A stretch of DNA of 64,000 bases, from positions 34,306-98,305 of the forward strand of contig JAFEAM010000015.1 of NCBI GenBank assembly GCA_018266395.1, written 5' to 3'. The stretch is from Bacteroidota bacterium (lineage in GTDB: Bacteria; Bacteroidota; Bacteroidia; Cytophagales; Cyclobacteriaceae). Positions 1 to 6,621 of this stretch are shown here, one piece after another. The notes under the pieces are model-generated. The model saw only the letters and a list, made by a program, of their open reading frames with translations. It had not been told where the DNA came from and did no database searches. Position 1 is the stretch's first letter, and every line of letters starts with the position of its first letter. A program made the translations under genes and the position numbers.

Positions 1-147
1 ACCAGACAACGTATTGATCCATATTTTCATCTCCAGCCCTTCCGGATACTGAGGTGCCCACATCTGGATCTGCCACAGCGGCACAAAGTAGGCAGACACG
101 AGCATCAGCGCAGCGACGGCTACCAACAAACGCGAAACAGGATGCAT
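1..147 (-). CDS. nos-cluster membrane protein, N-terminal fragment (cut by left edge)
   Basis: Forty-nine codons of an open frame start at an ATG and run off the left edge of the window. The N-terminus (MHPVSRLLVAVAALML) is a short basic stretch followed by a hydrophobic segment, so it is an exported or membrane protein with its first transmembrane helix at about residues 6-26. It lies directly downstream of nosZ on the same strand. Bacteroidota nos clusters usually continue from nosZ into a small membrane protein and then nosL, nosD, nosF and nosY; I infer that this is that small protein, but I cannot name it and the rest of the cluster is outside the window. A hairpin lies between it and nosZ, so its expression may be lower than that of nosZ. 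Confidence 0.6.
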   Translation of the reverse strand, partial: MHPVSRLLVAVAALMLVSAYFVPLWQIQMWAPQYPEGLEMKIWINTLSG

Positions 148-178
148 AATATTTTTCTTTAGTGGGTTTTTATCAAAA

Positions 179-212
179 GGGCGCTTTCGATAACGGGTAC
201 CGAAAGACGCCC
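179..212 (-). terminator. Hairpin terminator or attenuator after nosZ
   Basis: GGGCGCTTTCG at 179-189 pairs with CGAAAGACGCCC at 201-212, giving 11 base pairs with one bulged A. Read on the minus strand, the stem is followed by TTTTGATAAAAA. It lies between the nosZ stop and the next gene of the cluster, so it is either a terminator with read-through or an mRNA 3'-end stabiliser for nosZ. Confidence 0.65.
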
Positions 213-246
213 CTTTTTCCCCTGTAAACTATGAATTGAAAACAGG

Positions 247-2259
247 TTACTTCGCTCCGGTTCCTTCATCCTCGATCTTGCCCGTCGAGAACTTGAGCGG
301 AACCTTGCTTCCAGGAGCAGATACCCTTATGTATCCCTGCATCTCCTGGTGCAGTGCCGAGCAGAAGTCTGTGCAATAGAAAGGAAATACTCCTACTGCG
401 TCCGGCTTCCACTTCAGCGTCTGTGTTTCACCCGGCATGATCAGGATCTCTGCATTGAGAGCGCCTTTCACGGCCAATCCATGCGGTATATCCCAGTCCT
501 GCTCGAGGTTCGTGACATGGAAATAAACCTCGTCTCCCAGCATCACACCTTCGATATTGTCAGGAGTAAAGTGGGAACGGATGGCGGTCAGATACACGTG
601 AATCTGATTTCCTTTCCTTTCCACTTTGGCTTCCTTCTCGCCCTTGGCTACGTATGGGTTGGCATTATCTTCAATCCTGTAAAACTTGACTGAATTAGGT
701 GTGATCAGGCTGGCAGGGATCGCCTCGCCGTAGTGCGGTTCACCGGTAGTCGGGAAGTCGAGCAGGAGCTGCATTTTGTCACCAGAGATGTCATACAACT
801 GGGCTGACTGGGTCAGCTCAGGGCCTGTCGGCAGGTAGCGGTCTTTGGTGATCTTGTTGTAGGCGATCACATATTTACCCCAGGGTTTTGCTGTGGGGCC
901 ACCAGGCACGCAAAGGTGACCGATGGAATAGTAAGTGGGTACACGGTCCAGTACCTGGAGCGTTTTGACATTCCACTTAACGATTTCTGAAGAAACAAAG
1001 AAGGAGGTGTAGGCGTTGCCATTTGCATCGAATTCAGTATGGAGCGGTCCAAGGCCTGGCTTCTTCACTTCACCGTGGAGAGCAGACTCATACTTGATAA
1101 CCGGGATACCTGCAAATTCGCCTTCAAAATCCTTGTTGGCAATGGCCTGCTGAATTTTGGTGAACGAGAACACGGGGACCAGAGCAGCCAGTTTGCCGCT
1201 GCCTACAATATATTCTCCTGAAGGGTCAGTGTCACATCCATGAGGCGATTTAGGGCACGGGATGAAGTAGACCATGTCCTTCAATTCAGACGGATCCAGG
1301 GTCATCACTTCGTCCATGATGGTTGAAGTGGCCATGTGTGTCTTCTCATCGAAAGTATTATGCGCATATTTTGCTTTCACTTTCTTGCCTTTGCCTTGTG
1401 CAAGATATTCCTCGGCTTTCTTCCAGTTCACCGCCATGATGTAGTCCTTGTCCTTTTGTGAGGCATTCACCTCAAGGAGCGTGTAGGCCTGTTCGGTGTT
1501 ATAGCAGCTGAAGAAGAACCAGCCGTGTGACGGACCCTTTCCTGCACGGGACAGGTCAAAGTTGAATCCGGGAGTAAGAAGCTGGAAGGCGATCTTCATG
1601 TTTCCGCTCTCCTTGTCTATGCTGATAAAGCTTACCGTGCCCCTGAAGTTCTTTTTGTATGAACTGATAGGAACATCCGTCTTGTCGCCCATCGGTGTGC
1701 TAAAGCGCGTACCTGCTACGATGTATTCGGAATTCTCTGTAATGAAAGGTGAAGAGTGGTTGCCGCTACTGTTGGGCAATTCCAGAATCTCCTGGGTGGT
1801 GAAGGTTTTGAGGCTTACACGGGCCACGCGCGGCGTATTGTTGGCATTGCCAAATGCCCAACGGCCGTCATGCACACCGTTTGTCACAGACAATGCGATA
1901 TGGTGAAGGTCATCCCATGGCACGAAACCATGTGATGTGTTCAGCATCGGCTTGGTTTCCTCGCTGAAGCCCCAGCCATTTTCAGGAAATTGGGAGAAGA
2001 CCGGAAGAATGCGGAACAAACGGCCTGAGGGCAAACCATAAATTCCCATCTGGCCATTGAAGCCACCTGACACGATGTTATAGAATTCATCATACTTGCC
2101 CGGTGCCACGTACACTTTGGCAGCGGCATTGCCGGTCACGGCCTCCTGTGGGCCTTTGGGTTTACAACTGTCGACCACGACAATTGTGAATGCCACGCTG
2201 ATCACAGCGAGGACTTTCATAAACATTTTCATATATGGGCGGTTGTTAAAAGGAATCAT
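247..2259 (-). CDS. nosZ: Nitrous oxide reductase, clade II (Sec-exported)
   Basis: Reduces N2O to N2 in the periplasm, the last step of denitrification, using a CuZ catalytic cluster and a CuA electron-entry site. The N-terminal seven-bladed propeller shows the His pair HH at 119-120 and further His-containing blade motifs (PHGCDTD near 340, LHTEF near 410, PHYGEA near 500). The C-terminal cupredoxin carries the CuA ligands C629-x3-C633-x3-H637-x2-M640 and an upstream PHG histidine. There is no twin-arginine leader; the N-terminus has a Sec-type hydrophobic core ending in VDSC, which reads as a lipoprotein box, so the enzyme may be membrane-tethered. The chosen ATG overlaps the stop of the upstream cytochrome gene (ATGA), which suggests translational coupling; an in-frame ATG at 2232 (MKMFMK) is an equally plausible start. 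Its length of about 660 residues is normal for clade II. Confidence 0.97.
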   Translation of the reverse strand: MIPFNNRPYMKMFMKVLAVISVAFTIVVVDSCKPKGPQEAVTGNAAAKVYVAPGKYDEFYNIVSGGFNGQMGIYGLPSGRLFRILPVFSQFPENGWGFSEETKPMLNTSHGFVPWDDLHHIALSVTNGVHDGRWAFGNANNTPRVARVSLKTFTTQEILELPNSSGNHSSPFITENSEYIVAGTRFSTPMGDKTDVPISSYKKNFRGTVSFISIDKESGNMKIAFQLLTPGFNFDLSRAGKGPSHGWFFFSCYNTEQAYTLLEVNASQKDKDYIMAVNWKKAEEYLAQGKGKKVKAKYAHNTFDEKTHMATSTIMDEVMTLDPSELKDMVYFIPCPKSPHGCDTDPSGEYIVGSGKLAALVPVFSFTKIQQAIANKDFEGEFAGIPVIKYESALHGEVKKPGLGPLHTEFDANGNAYTSFFVSSEIVKWNVKTLQVLDRVPTYYSIGHLCVPGGPTAKPWGKYVIAYNKITKDRYLPTGPELTQSAQLYDISGDKMQLLLDFPTTGEPHYGEAIPASLITPNSVKFYRIEDNANPYVAKGEKEAKVERKGNQIHVYLTAIRSHFTPDNIEGVMLGDEVYFHVTNLEQDWDIPHGLAVKGALNAEILIMPGETQTLKWKPDAVGVFPFYCTDFCSALHQEMQGYIRVSAPGSKVPLKFSTGKIEDEGTGAK

Positions 2260-2726
2260 TTTTGTCCATCATTATGCCTCATGAACTCAAGGATATCCCT
2301 GGCATCGCCGATGGAGATGTTTTGATTGGGCATCCTTGTAAGACACAACTCGAGTAGTTTTTGGGCTTCGGTATCCTTGTCCAACATGACATCGGTATTG
2401 GTTACCATGTTCATGATCCACTCCGGTTTCCTTCTCTCAGTTACGCCGTGCCAGCCCGGGCCCACTACACGCTGATCATCCAGTTTATGGCAGGCCTGGC
2501 ATTTCATCTCGTATATGGCCAAACCCCTGTCCACACGTTCTTTTTCCAGCGGAGATTTCAACGTAACATTCTTCACTGCCCCTATTCCTTTGGTGGGATC
2601 TGTCAACACGGCTTCAGGAGCTGAGGTGCTCGGCTGTGAGGGCAGATCTTCCACATTCTTTGGTTTTTCCGGCGCACAGCCGATCAAAAGACCAAACATT
2701 ACCGCTGTTATAAGTTCTTTTTTCAT
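2256..2726 (-). CDS. Lipoprotein cytochrome c, probable electron donor to NosZ
   Basis: A 156-residue monohaem c-type cytochrome. The leader MKKELITAVMFGLLIGC ends in a lipobox (Cys17), followed by a Pro/Ser-rich linker. The haem motif CQACH is at residues 76-80, and the Met in LTRMPNQN near the C-terminus is the likely distal ligand. It is translated just before nosZ with a 4-base overlap, so the two are made together; the obvious inference is that it passes electrons to the CuA site. An in-frame ATG 14 codons upstream exists, but the lipoprotein leader favours this start. An Fnr-like operator lies 86 bases upstream. Confidence 0.9.
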   Translation of the reverse strand: MKKELITAVMFGLLIGCAPEKPKNVEDLPSQPSTSAPEAVLTDPTKGIGAVKNVTLKSPLEKERVDRGLAIYEMKCQACHKLDDQRVVGPGWHGVTERRKPEWIMNMVTNTDVMLDKDTEAQKLLELCLTRMPNQNISIGDARDILEFMRHNDGQK

Positions 2727-2806
2727 AGTTTTTTTGATTGGTTTGGTTGCATGAAGGTAGAGGCACAAAAGATAGTCACTTTATGCTTAAACGCATATTA
2801 GAAAAC

Positions 2807-2818
2807 TGATTTAAGTCA
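2807..2818 (-). promoter_or_regulatory. Fnr-like operator of the cytochrome c-nosZ operon
   Basis: On the minus strand this reads TGACTTAAATCA, a TGAY-N4-RTCA palindrome. It overlaps the stop codon of the Crp/Fnr regulator gene, and its centre is 86 bases before the cytochrome c ATG. A -7-like element (TATCTTTTG) follows at 2774-2766. The same 12-mer occurs at 17655-17666 before the respiratory module. The binding protein is inferred to be the adjacent regulator. Confidence 0.6.
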
Positions 2819-3431
2819 TAACGGGGGCAGAAACGGCTATCTTATGGTTGATCAGGCTTAGCCTCCCTTCTTCGGACATTCGCTTCACCGTTCTAATGAC
2901 CGTTTCGACCCGCAAACCCGTCATATCTGCAATCTCCTGGCGGGTCAGTGGCACTATATAATGGAGTCCATCTTCTGCCTTCGGAAGGGGCTTTCGTTTG
3001 GAATAATAAAGAATCACATTCCAGATGACTTCCTCCGGTTCAAGAAATGATATGGAGGTCAGCAACATGGTTTTATATCTCAATCGCTCGCACAAGACTT
3101 TGTCAAACTCCAGGTGGGCATTGAAATTGTTTCGAAGCAACTCCATGAAGTGATCTTTAGGTAGCCTCCACACCGTTGAGGGTTCCATGGCAATTGCGGA
3201 AGACGGATAAGGGAAGGAATTCAATAGCGGTGGTTCTCCAAAACTTTCGCCTGACCTGAAAAGACCCTGAATCAATTCCTTACCGGAATTAGTGCGGGTG
3301 ATCATCTTTACCGCGCCCTGCATGACCTGAAAATAATTGACGGCCTTTTCTCCTTCATAGAACAAGAATTGGCCTTTTCGGAGCTTCAACTTTGTGGCGC
3401 CATATTGGGTCAGGAGTTGTTCGGTCAGCAC
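2811..3431 (-). CDS. Crp/Fnr-family transcriptional regulator beside nos
   Basis: A 206-residue regulator with an N-terminal cyclic-nucleotide-binding-like beta-roll (about 15-120), a dimerisation helix (about 120-150) and a C-terminal winged helix-turn-helix (LTRQEIADMTG followed by LRVETVIRTVKRM). The recognition helix has the E-T-V-I-R pattern, close to Fnr/Dnr proteins, which read TGA half-sites. It has only one cysteine (in VLCERL) and none at the N-terminus, so it cannot bind an FNR-type [4Fe-4S] cluster. A haem-based NO-sensing Dnr/Nnr-like role is possible but is not shown by the sequence. Two TGAC-N4-GTCA palindromes sit before its start and suggest autoregulation. It precedes the cytochrome c-nosZ operon on the same strand. 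Confidence 0.88.
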   Translation of the reverse strand: MLTEQLLTQYGATKLKLRKGQFLFYEGEKAVNYFQVMQGAVKMITRTNSGKELIQGLFRSGESFGEPPLLNSFPYPSSAIAMEPSTVWRLPKDHFMELLRNNFNAHLEFDKVLCERLRYKTMLLTSISFLEPEEVIWNVILYYSKRKPLPKAEDGLHYIVPLTRQEIADMTGLRVETVIRTVKRMSEEGRLSLINHKIAVSAPVMT

Positions 3432-3497
3432 AGTCTGATCCGCAATAAATTGGGCGGACAGGCAGTAAAAATATGGGAGGTCTATGGCGGTACTCCG

Positions 3498-3509
3498 TGA
3501 CCGCGGTCA
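3498..3509 (-). promoter_or_regulatory. Proximal Fnr-like operator of the crp/fnr gene
   Basis: TGACCGCGGTCA is a perfect 12-base palindrome of the TGAC-N4-GTCA type, centred 72 bases before the regulator start. It lies 22 bp (two helical turns) from the next site at 3520-3531, so dimers bound at both would face the same side of the helix. Confidence 0.5.
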
Positions 3510-3516
3510 GCTTATT

Positions 3517-3534
3517 TGATGACGTTTGTCATCA
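3517..3534 (-). promoter_or_regulatory. Distal Fnr-like operator of the crp/fnr gene
   Basis: TGATGACGTTTGTCATCA has arms TGATGAC and GTCATCA that are exact reverse complements around GTTT. The core TGACGTTTGTCA lies 94 bases upstream of the regulator ATG. A nearly identical 18-mer, TGATGACATTTGTCATAA, lies before ppdK at 24361-24378, which supports shared recognition. Confidence 0.6.
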
Positions 3535-3565
3535 CGATGTCTGCAAGGCAGTCAAATGGCCTAAT

Positions 3566-4456
3566 TCAAAGAATTACGCCCAAACCAAAAAGGACGACAA
3601 ACAGCAGGGTGGACAAGGCCATTTGTTTCAGGTAAGGATCAAGCTCGGCTGAAGATTTCCTGGTCACAGCCATTCCATTTCTTATGAATAGGGGAAGGGT
3701 GAGAAGAAAGAGGAGTTGGTATGGAGATTCGTACTGCAGCAAGGTATAGGCAACCCCTGCCAGGAGCCCGCCAGTAAGAAGGAACCAATGGTAAACTGTT
3801 GCCTTCTCCTTTCCGATCCGTACAGGCACAGAGAATTTGCCCGCGTGAAGGTCTGAGTCGATATCCCGAATGTTGTTCACATTCAGGACAGCCATGGCAA
3901 AAAAACCACATGAAAGGGCAGGCAATACGTCAGGCCCTTTAACATTTCCTGTAAAGAGATATAGTGAACCGAGTACACCCACCAACCCGAAAAATATCAG
4001 CACAGAGAGGTCGCCCAAGCCTGCATATCCATATGGTTTCCTCCCAACGGTATACGTTATGGCAGCAATGATACAAGCCACTCCCATCAGAAGGAAGTAG
4101 CTGACTGCCTGCCAGTTTGTTCCCAATGCGATCCAGAGAAGTGCCAATCCGCTGACGAGGCTAAGGAAAGAGAAGAGAATGACAGCGTTGCGCATGGAGC
4201 GGGCAGGAATTGCGCCTGATTGAACTGCCCTTGAGGGACCGGATCGGCCAGCATGATCGGCGCCGTGAATCGAGTCGCCGTAGTCGTTCGCGAGGTTGGA
4301 AAGGATTTGCAATAGAACTGTAGTGAGGCAGCAAAGGGAAAATACGGAAAGCCTGAAATGTCCCTCAGACGCGGCCAGGAATGCTCCCATGCCGATGCAG
4401 GAAAGAGACAAAGGCAAAGTCCGGAGCCGGAATGCAGAAATCCACGCACTCATCAT
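3566..4456 (-). CDS. menA: 1,4-dihydroxy-2-naphthoate polyprenyltransferase
   Basis: A UbiA-superfamily integral membrane prenyltransferase of 296 residues with about eight hydrophobic helices. It attaches the polyprenyl chain to dihydroxynaphthoate in menaquinone synthesis. The first Asp-rich motif is NDYGDSIHGAD (D58, D61, D67) and the second is NNIRDIDSD (D198-D202). The first motif and the family length fit MenA better than UbiA or haem O synthase. It is the last gene of the operon glutathione peroxidase-glutathione peroxidase-DoxX-menA, 3 bases after DoxX. Menaquinone would feed quinol to the anaerobic chains encoded nearby. Confidence 0.9.
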   Translation of the reverse strand: MMSAWISAFRLRTLPLSLSCIGMGAFLAASEGHFRLSVFSLCCLTTVLLQILSNLANDYGDSIHGADHAGRSGPSRAVQSGAIPARSMRNAVILFSFLSLVSGLALLWIALGTNWQAVSYFLLMGVACIIAAITYTVGRKPYGYAGLGDLSVLIFFGLVGVLGSLYLFTGNVKGPDVLPALSCGFFAMAVLNVNNIRDIDSDLHAGKFSVPVRIGKEKATVYHWFLLTGGLLAGVAYTLLQYESPYQLLFLLTLPLFIRNGMAVTRKSSAELDPYLKQMALSTLLFVVLFGLGVIL

Positions 4457-4459
4457 AGC

Positions 4460-4864
4460 TTACCTTCTGAGAAGTTTGTCCAAGGAATATTTGCCGGGTC
4501 CTGCAAAAAACAAAGCAACAAAGGTCGAGAGATAAAGGATGGCACTTTCTTTCTCTCCAGGAGGGTCACTTCCGTGGATGACAAAAACGATTACGCTCAT
4601 TGCAATGATCAGAGGAATCAGTACTGCCCTGCTGAACAATCCCAACACGAGGAAAAAGGAACAAATCAACTCGGCGAAAATGATGAGCATTAACGAAGGT
4701 GTGTGGCCAACGCCCAGCGGATCAGGAAACTTTTCGACACGTTGGCTGAATGACATCAACTTTGCCCAACCATGCGGCATCAGCAGCAATCCTGCCACCG
4801 CGCGCATAACAAGAAGTCCCAGATCCAAGGCGAGGGATGAAGAACTCCAGATCACTCTCAGCAT
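4460..4864 (-). CDS. DoxX-family membrane protein
   Basis: A 134-residue protein with four predicted transmembrane segments (about 10-30, 55-78, 80-100 and 108-125). The opening LLVMRAVAGLLLMPHGWAK is typical of DoxX proteins. The molecular role is not established; members are linked to redox or thiol stress and to quinone-linked membrane complexes. It is packed between a glutathione peroxidase-like gene (2 bases upstream) and menA (3 bases downstream), a context consistent with peroxide or redox defence at the membrane. Confidence 0.85.
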   Translation of the reverse strand: MLRVIWSSSSLALDLGLLVMRAVAGLLLMPHGWAKLMSFSQRVEKFPDPLGVGHTPSLMLIIFAELICSFFLVLGLFSRAVLIPLIIAMSVIVFVIHGSDPPGEKESAILYLSTFVALFFAGPGKYSLDKLLRR

Positions 4865-4866
4865 TC

Positions 4867-5421
4867 TTATTCCAGAATTTTATCGAGCAAAGATTTGTCG
4901 AGGGGCTTCACGCCCGATTTGAAAAAAGTTACCTGGGTACCATCCTCGTTAACGAGATACTTTGCAAAGTTCCAGTCAGGTGTTTCCCCGGTCTTTGCTT
5001 CCAGCCACCGGTACAATGGATGCTTGTCGCCACCCTTCACCGATACCTTTTCAAACATTTGAAATCTTACACCATAGTTCTTCTCGCAGAAGGCCGCAAT
5101 CTCCTGGTTGGTTCCGGGTTCCTGCCAGAGAAAATTATTGGCAGGGAAACCCATCACGCGCACTTTGCCGCCGTATTGTTCGTGGAGTTTCTCCAGGTCT
5201 GCGTACTGGGGAGTTTTGCCGCACTTCGATGCCGTATTGACGATGAGCATCTTCTTGCCTTTGAAGTTTGAAAAGTCGACCTCCTCTCCCATGAGGCCTT
5301 TCATTTTAAAATCATAGATAGAGTCCGGCAAGGGTTCATTCGATGCCGGACTCTTACCTGAAAAGAATGCGGTAATGGACATAACAACAATGGCAATGCC
5401 GATTACGATTTTATAACTCAT
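4867..5421 (-). CDS. Glutathione peroxidase-like thiol peroxidase, membrane-anchored paralogue
   Basis: A 184-residue Cys-type GPx-fold peroxidase with an N-terminal hydrophobic segment (about 4-21) that anchors or exports it. The peroxidatic Cys is C67 in NTASKCG; Q100 (FPANNFLWQEPG) and W150-N151 (DWNF) complete the catalytic tetrad. Bacterial members usually use thioredoxin rather than glutathione. It is a tandem paralogue of the gene just upstream, which it overlaps by 11 bases. The loop after the catalytic Asn has LW where the sister has GG, and KTPQ replaces YTPQ after the Cys, so the copies have begun to diverge. Confidence 0.9.
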   Translation of the reverse strand: MSYKIVIGIAIVVMSITAFFSGKSPASNEPLPDSIYDFKMKGLMGEEVDFSNFKGKKMLIVNTASKCGKTPQYADLEKLHEQYGGKVRVMGFPANNFLWQEPGTNQEIAAFCEKNYGVRFQMFEKVSVKGGDKHPLYRWLEAKTGETPDWNFAKYLVNEDGTQVTFFKSGVKPLDKSLLDKILE

Positions 5422-5908
5422 CCGTGATCTCCTTGGACATCGGGTTCACCTTGGACGGGAAGAATTTTACTGTGCCATCGGGCTTCACCAGGTACTTGCA
5501 GAAGTTCCATGAAGGTTCCTTTCCTGTCTTCTCTTTCAGCCATGCATACAAAGGATGCTGATCCGCACCAACAACGGATATTTTCTCAAACATCTGGAAA
5601 GTGACGCCGTAATTCTTTTTGCAGAAACCTGCTATCTCGGCATTTTCGCCAGGTTCCTGTCCGCCAAAATTATTGGCCGGAAAACCCAGAATGGTGACCT
5701 TGCTGCCATAGGTTTCGTTCAGTTTCTGAAGGTCTGTGTACTGTGGGGTATATCCGCACTTGGAAGCCACATTCACAATAAGCAGGGTCTTGCCCTTGTA
5801 GGCTGTGAAATCGATGTTCTTCCCATCGATTGCATTCATCTTGAAATCATACAGGGAGCCTGCCGGCATAAATGCCAGGAGCCCAAACAACAACGCTAAG
5901 GTTTTCAT
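5411..5908 (-). CDS. Glutathione peroxidase-like thiol peroxidase, exported
   Basis: A 165-residue GPx-family peroxidase with a signal peptide (about 1-18), so it acts outside the cytoplasm. The peroxidatic C51 is in NVASKCGYTPQ, followed by Q84 in FPANNFGGQEPG and the WNF motif in the C-terminal third; this is the more canonical of the two tandem copies. It is the first gene of the GPx-GPx-DoxX-menA operon. The region before it has a -7-like CATATTTG (5942-5935, one mismatch to TAnnTTTG). The duplication suggests peroxide pressure at the membrane or periplasm. Confidence 0.9.
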   Translation of the reverse strand: MKTLALLFGLLAFMPAGSLYDFKMNAIDGKNIDFTAYKGKTLLIVNVASKCGYTPQYTDLQKLNETYGSKVTILGFPANNFGGQEPGENAEIAGFCKKNYGVTFQMFEKISVVGADQHPLYAWLKEKTGKEPSWNFCKYLVKPDGTVKFFPSKVNPMSKEITDEL

Positions 5909-6012
5909 AAGATTTCTGGTTTATTATGGGTCAACAAATATGGGCATGATTTGTTCAAAAAGTAAACGATTGATTGCGGGCTGATGCCATTATTTGAGGA
6001 ATGGGGCAAATA

Positions 6013-6044
6013 TTGGGTGATTGGGTGATTTGGCGATTGCGTGA
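6013..6044. repeat. Short 8 bp tandem repeat
   Basis: Four imperfect 8-base units (TTGGGTGA, TTGGGTGA, TTTGGCGA, TTGCGTGA) lie in the 163-base gap between the first glutathione peroxidase and the GNAT gene. Similar GATTTGGTGA strings form the arms of the terminator at 29635. No coding potential is visible. Confidence 0.6.
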
Positions 6045-6071
6045 TTTGAGGCCACGCGTCCCTCCCATCAA

Positions 6072-6611
6072 TCAATAATCAGCCACTTTCAAATTGTACA
6101 ACACATGGCGTCTGAGCCAGTTCCCTTCTGCAACCCTGGGATGATCGAACTCTCCTATTTTTACCATCCCGATGCGCTTCATCACACGCTCCGACCTTGT
6201 ATTGTGAATGGAAGTAAATGAATAGATCTCCTTTAGTCCTGAACTGAATCCAAAGTCCAGACAGGCGCGGGCTCCTTCCGTGGCGAGTCCTCTCCCCCAA
6301 TATGCGGGCAGCAACCGCCAACCGATCTCCACGCAGGGAGTGAAATCACTGACAAACGTGGCCTCATGCAGTCCGATGAAACCGGTGAATGCTCCCGTAT
6401 CTTTCAGTTCGGCCACCCATAGGCCATAACCCCTTTCATCGATTTCCTTCTGCAACCTGTCCATCATGGAACGGGTTTCATCAGCGGTAAGCACTGACGG
6501 AAAAAATTCCATGACGACTGGTGACGCGTTCATGGCTGCAAAGGGTGTGAAGTCTTTCTCTGTCCAGTCGCGCAGGATGAGTCTTTCGGTTTCCAGGAAC
6601 TGCCTTGCCAT
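6072..6611 (-). CDS. GNAT-family acetyltransferase (RimJ/RimL-like)
   Basis: A 179-residue N-acetyltransferase of the ribosomal-protein-acetylating (RimJ/RimL) subfamily, which moves acetyl from acetyl-CoA to an amine. The N-terminal ETERLILRDW motif and the acetyl-CoA-binding loop LLPAYWGRGLATEG (motif A) are clear, as is the C-terminal NTRSERVMKRIGM. The real substrate cannot be read from sequence. The first ATG (MARQF) is used; an upstream in-frame TTG would add two residues. It follows argS by 10 bases on the same strand. Confidence 0.88.
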   Translation of the reverse strand: MARQFLETERLILRDWTEKDFTPFAAMNASPVVMEFFPSVLTADETRSMMDRLQKEIDERGYGLWVAELKDTGAFTGFIGLHEATFVSDFTPCVEIGWRLLPAYWGRGLATEGARACLDFGFSSGLKEIYSFTSIHNTRSERVMKRIGMVKIGEFDHPRVAEGNWLRRHVLYNLKVADY

Positions 6612-6621
6612 CGGCAATGAA

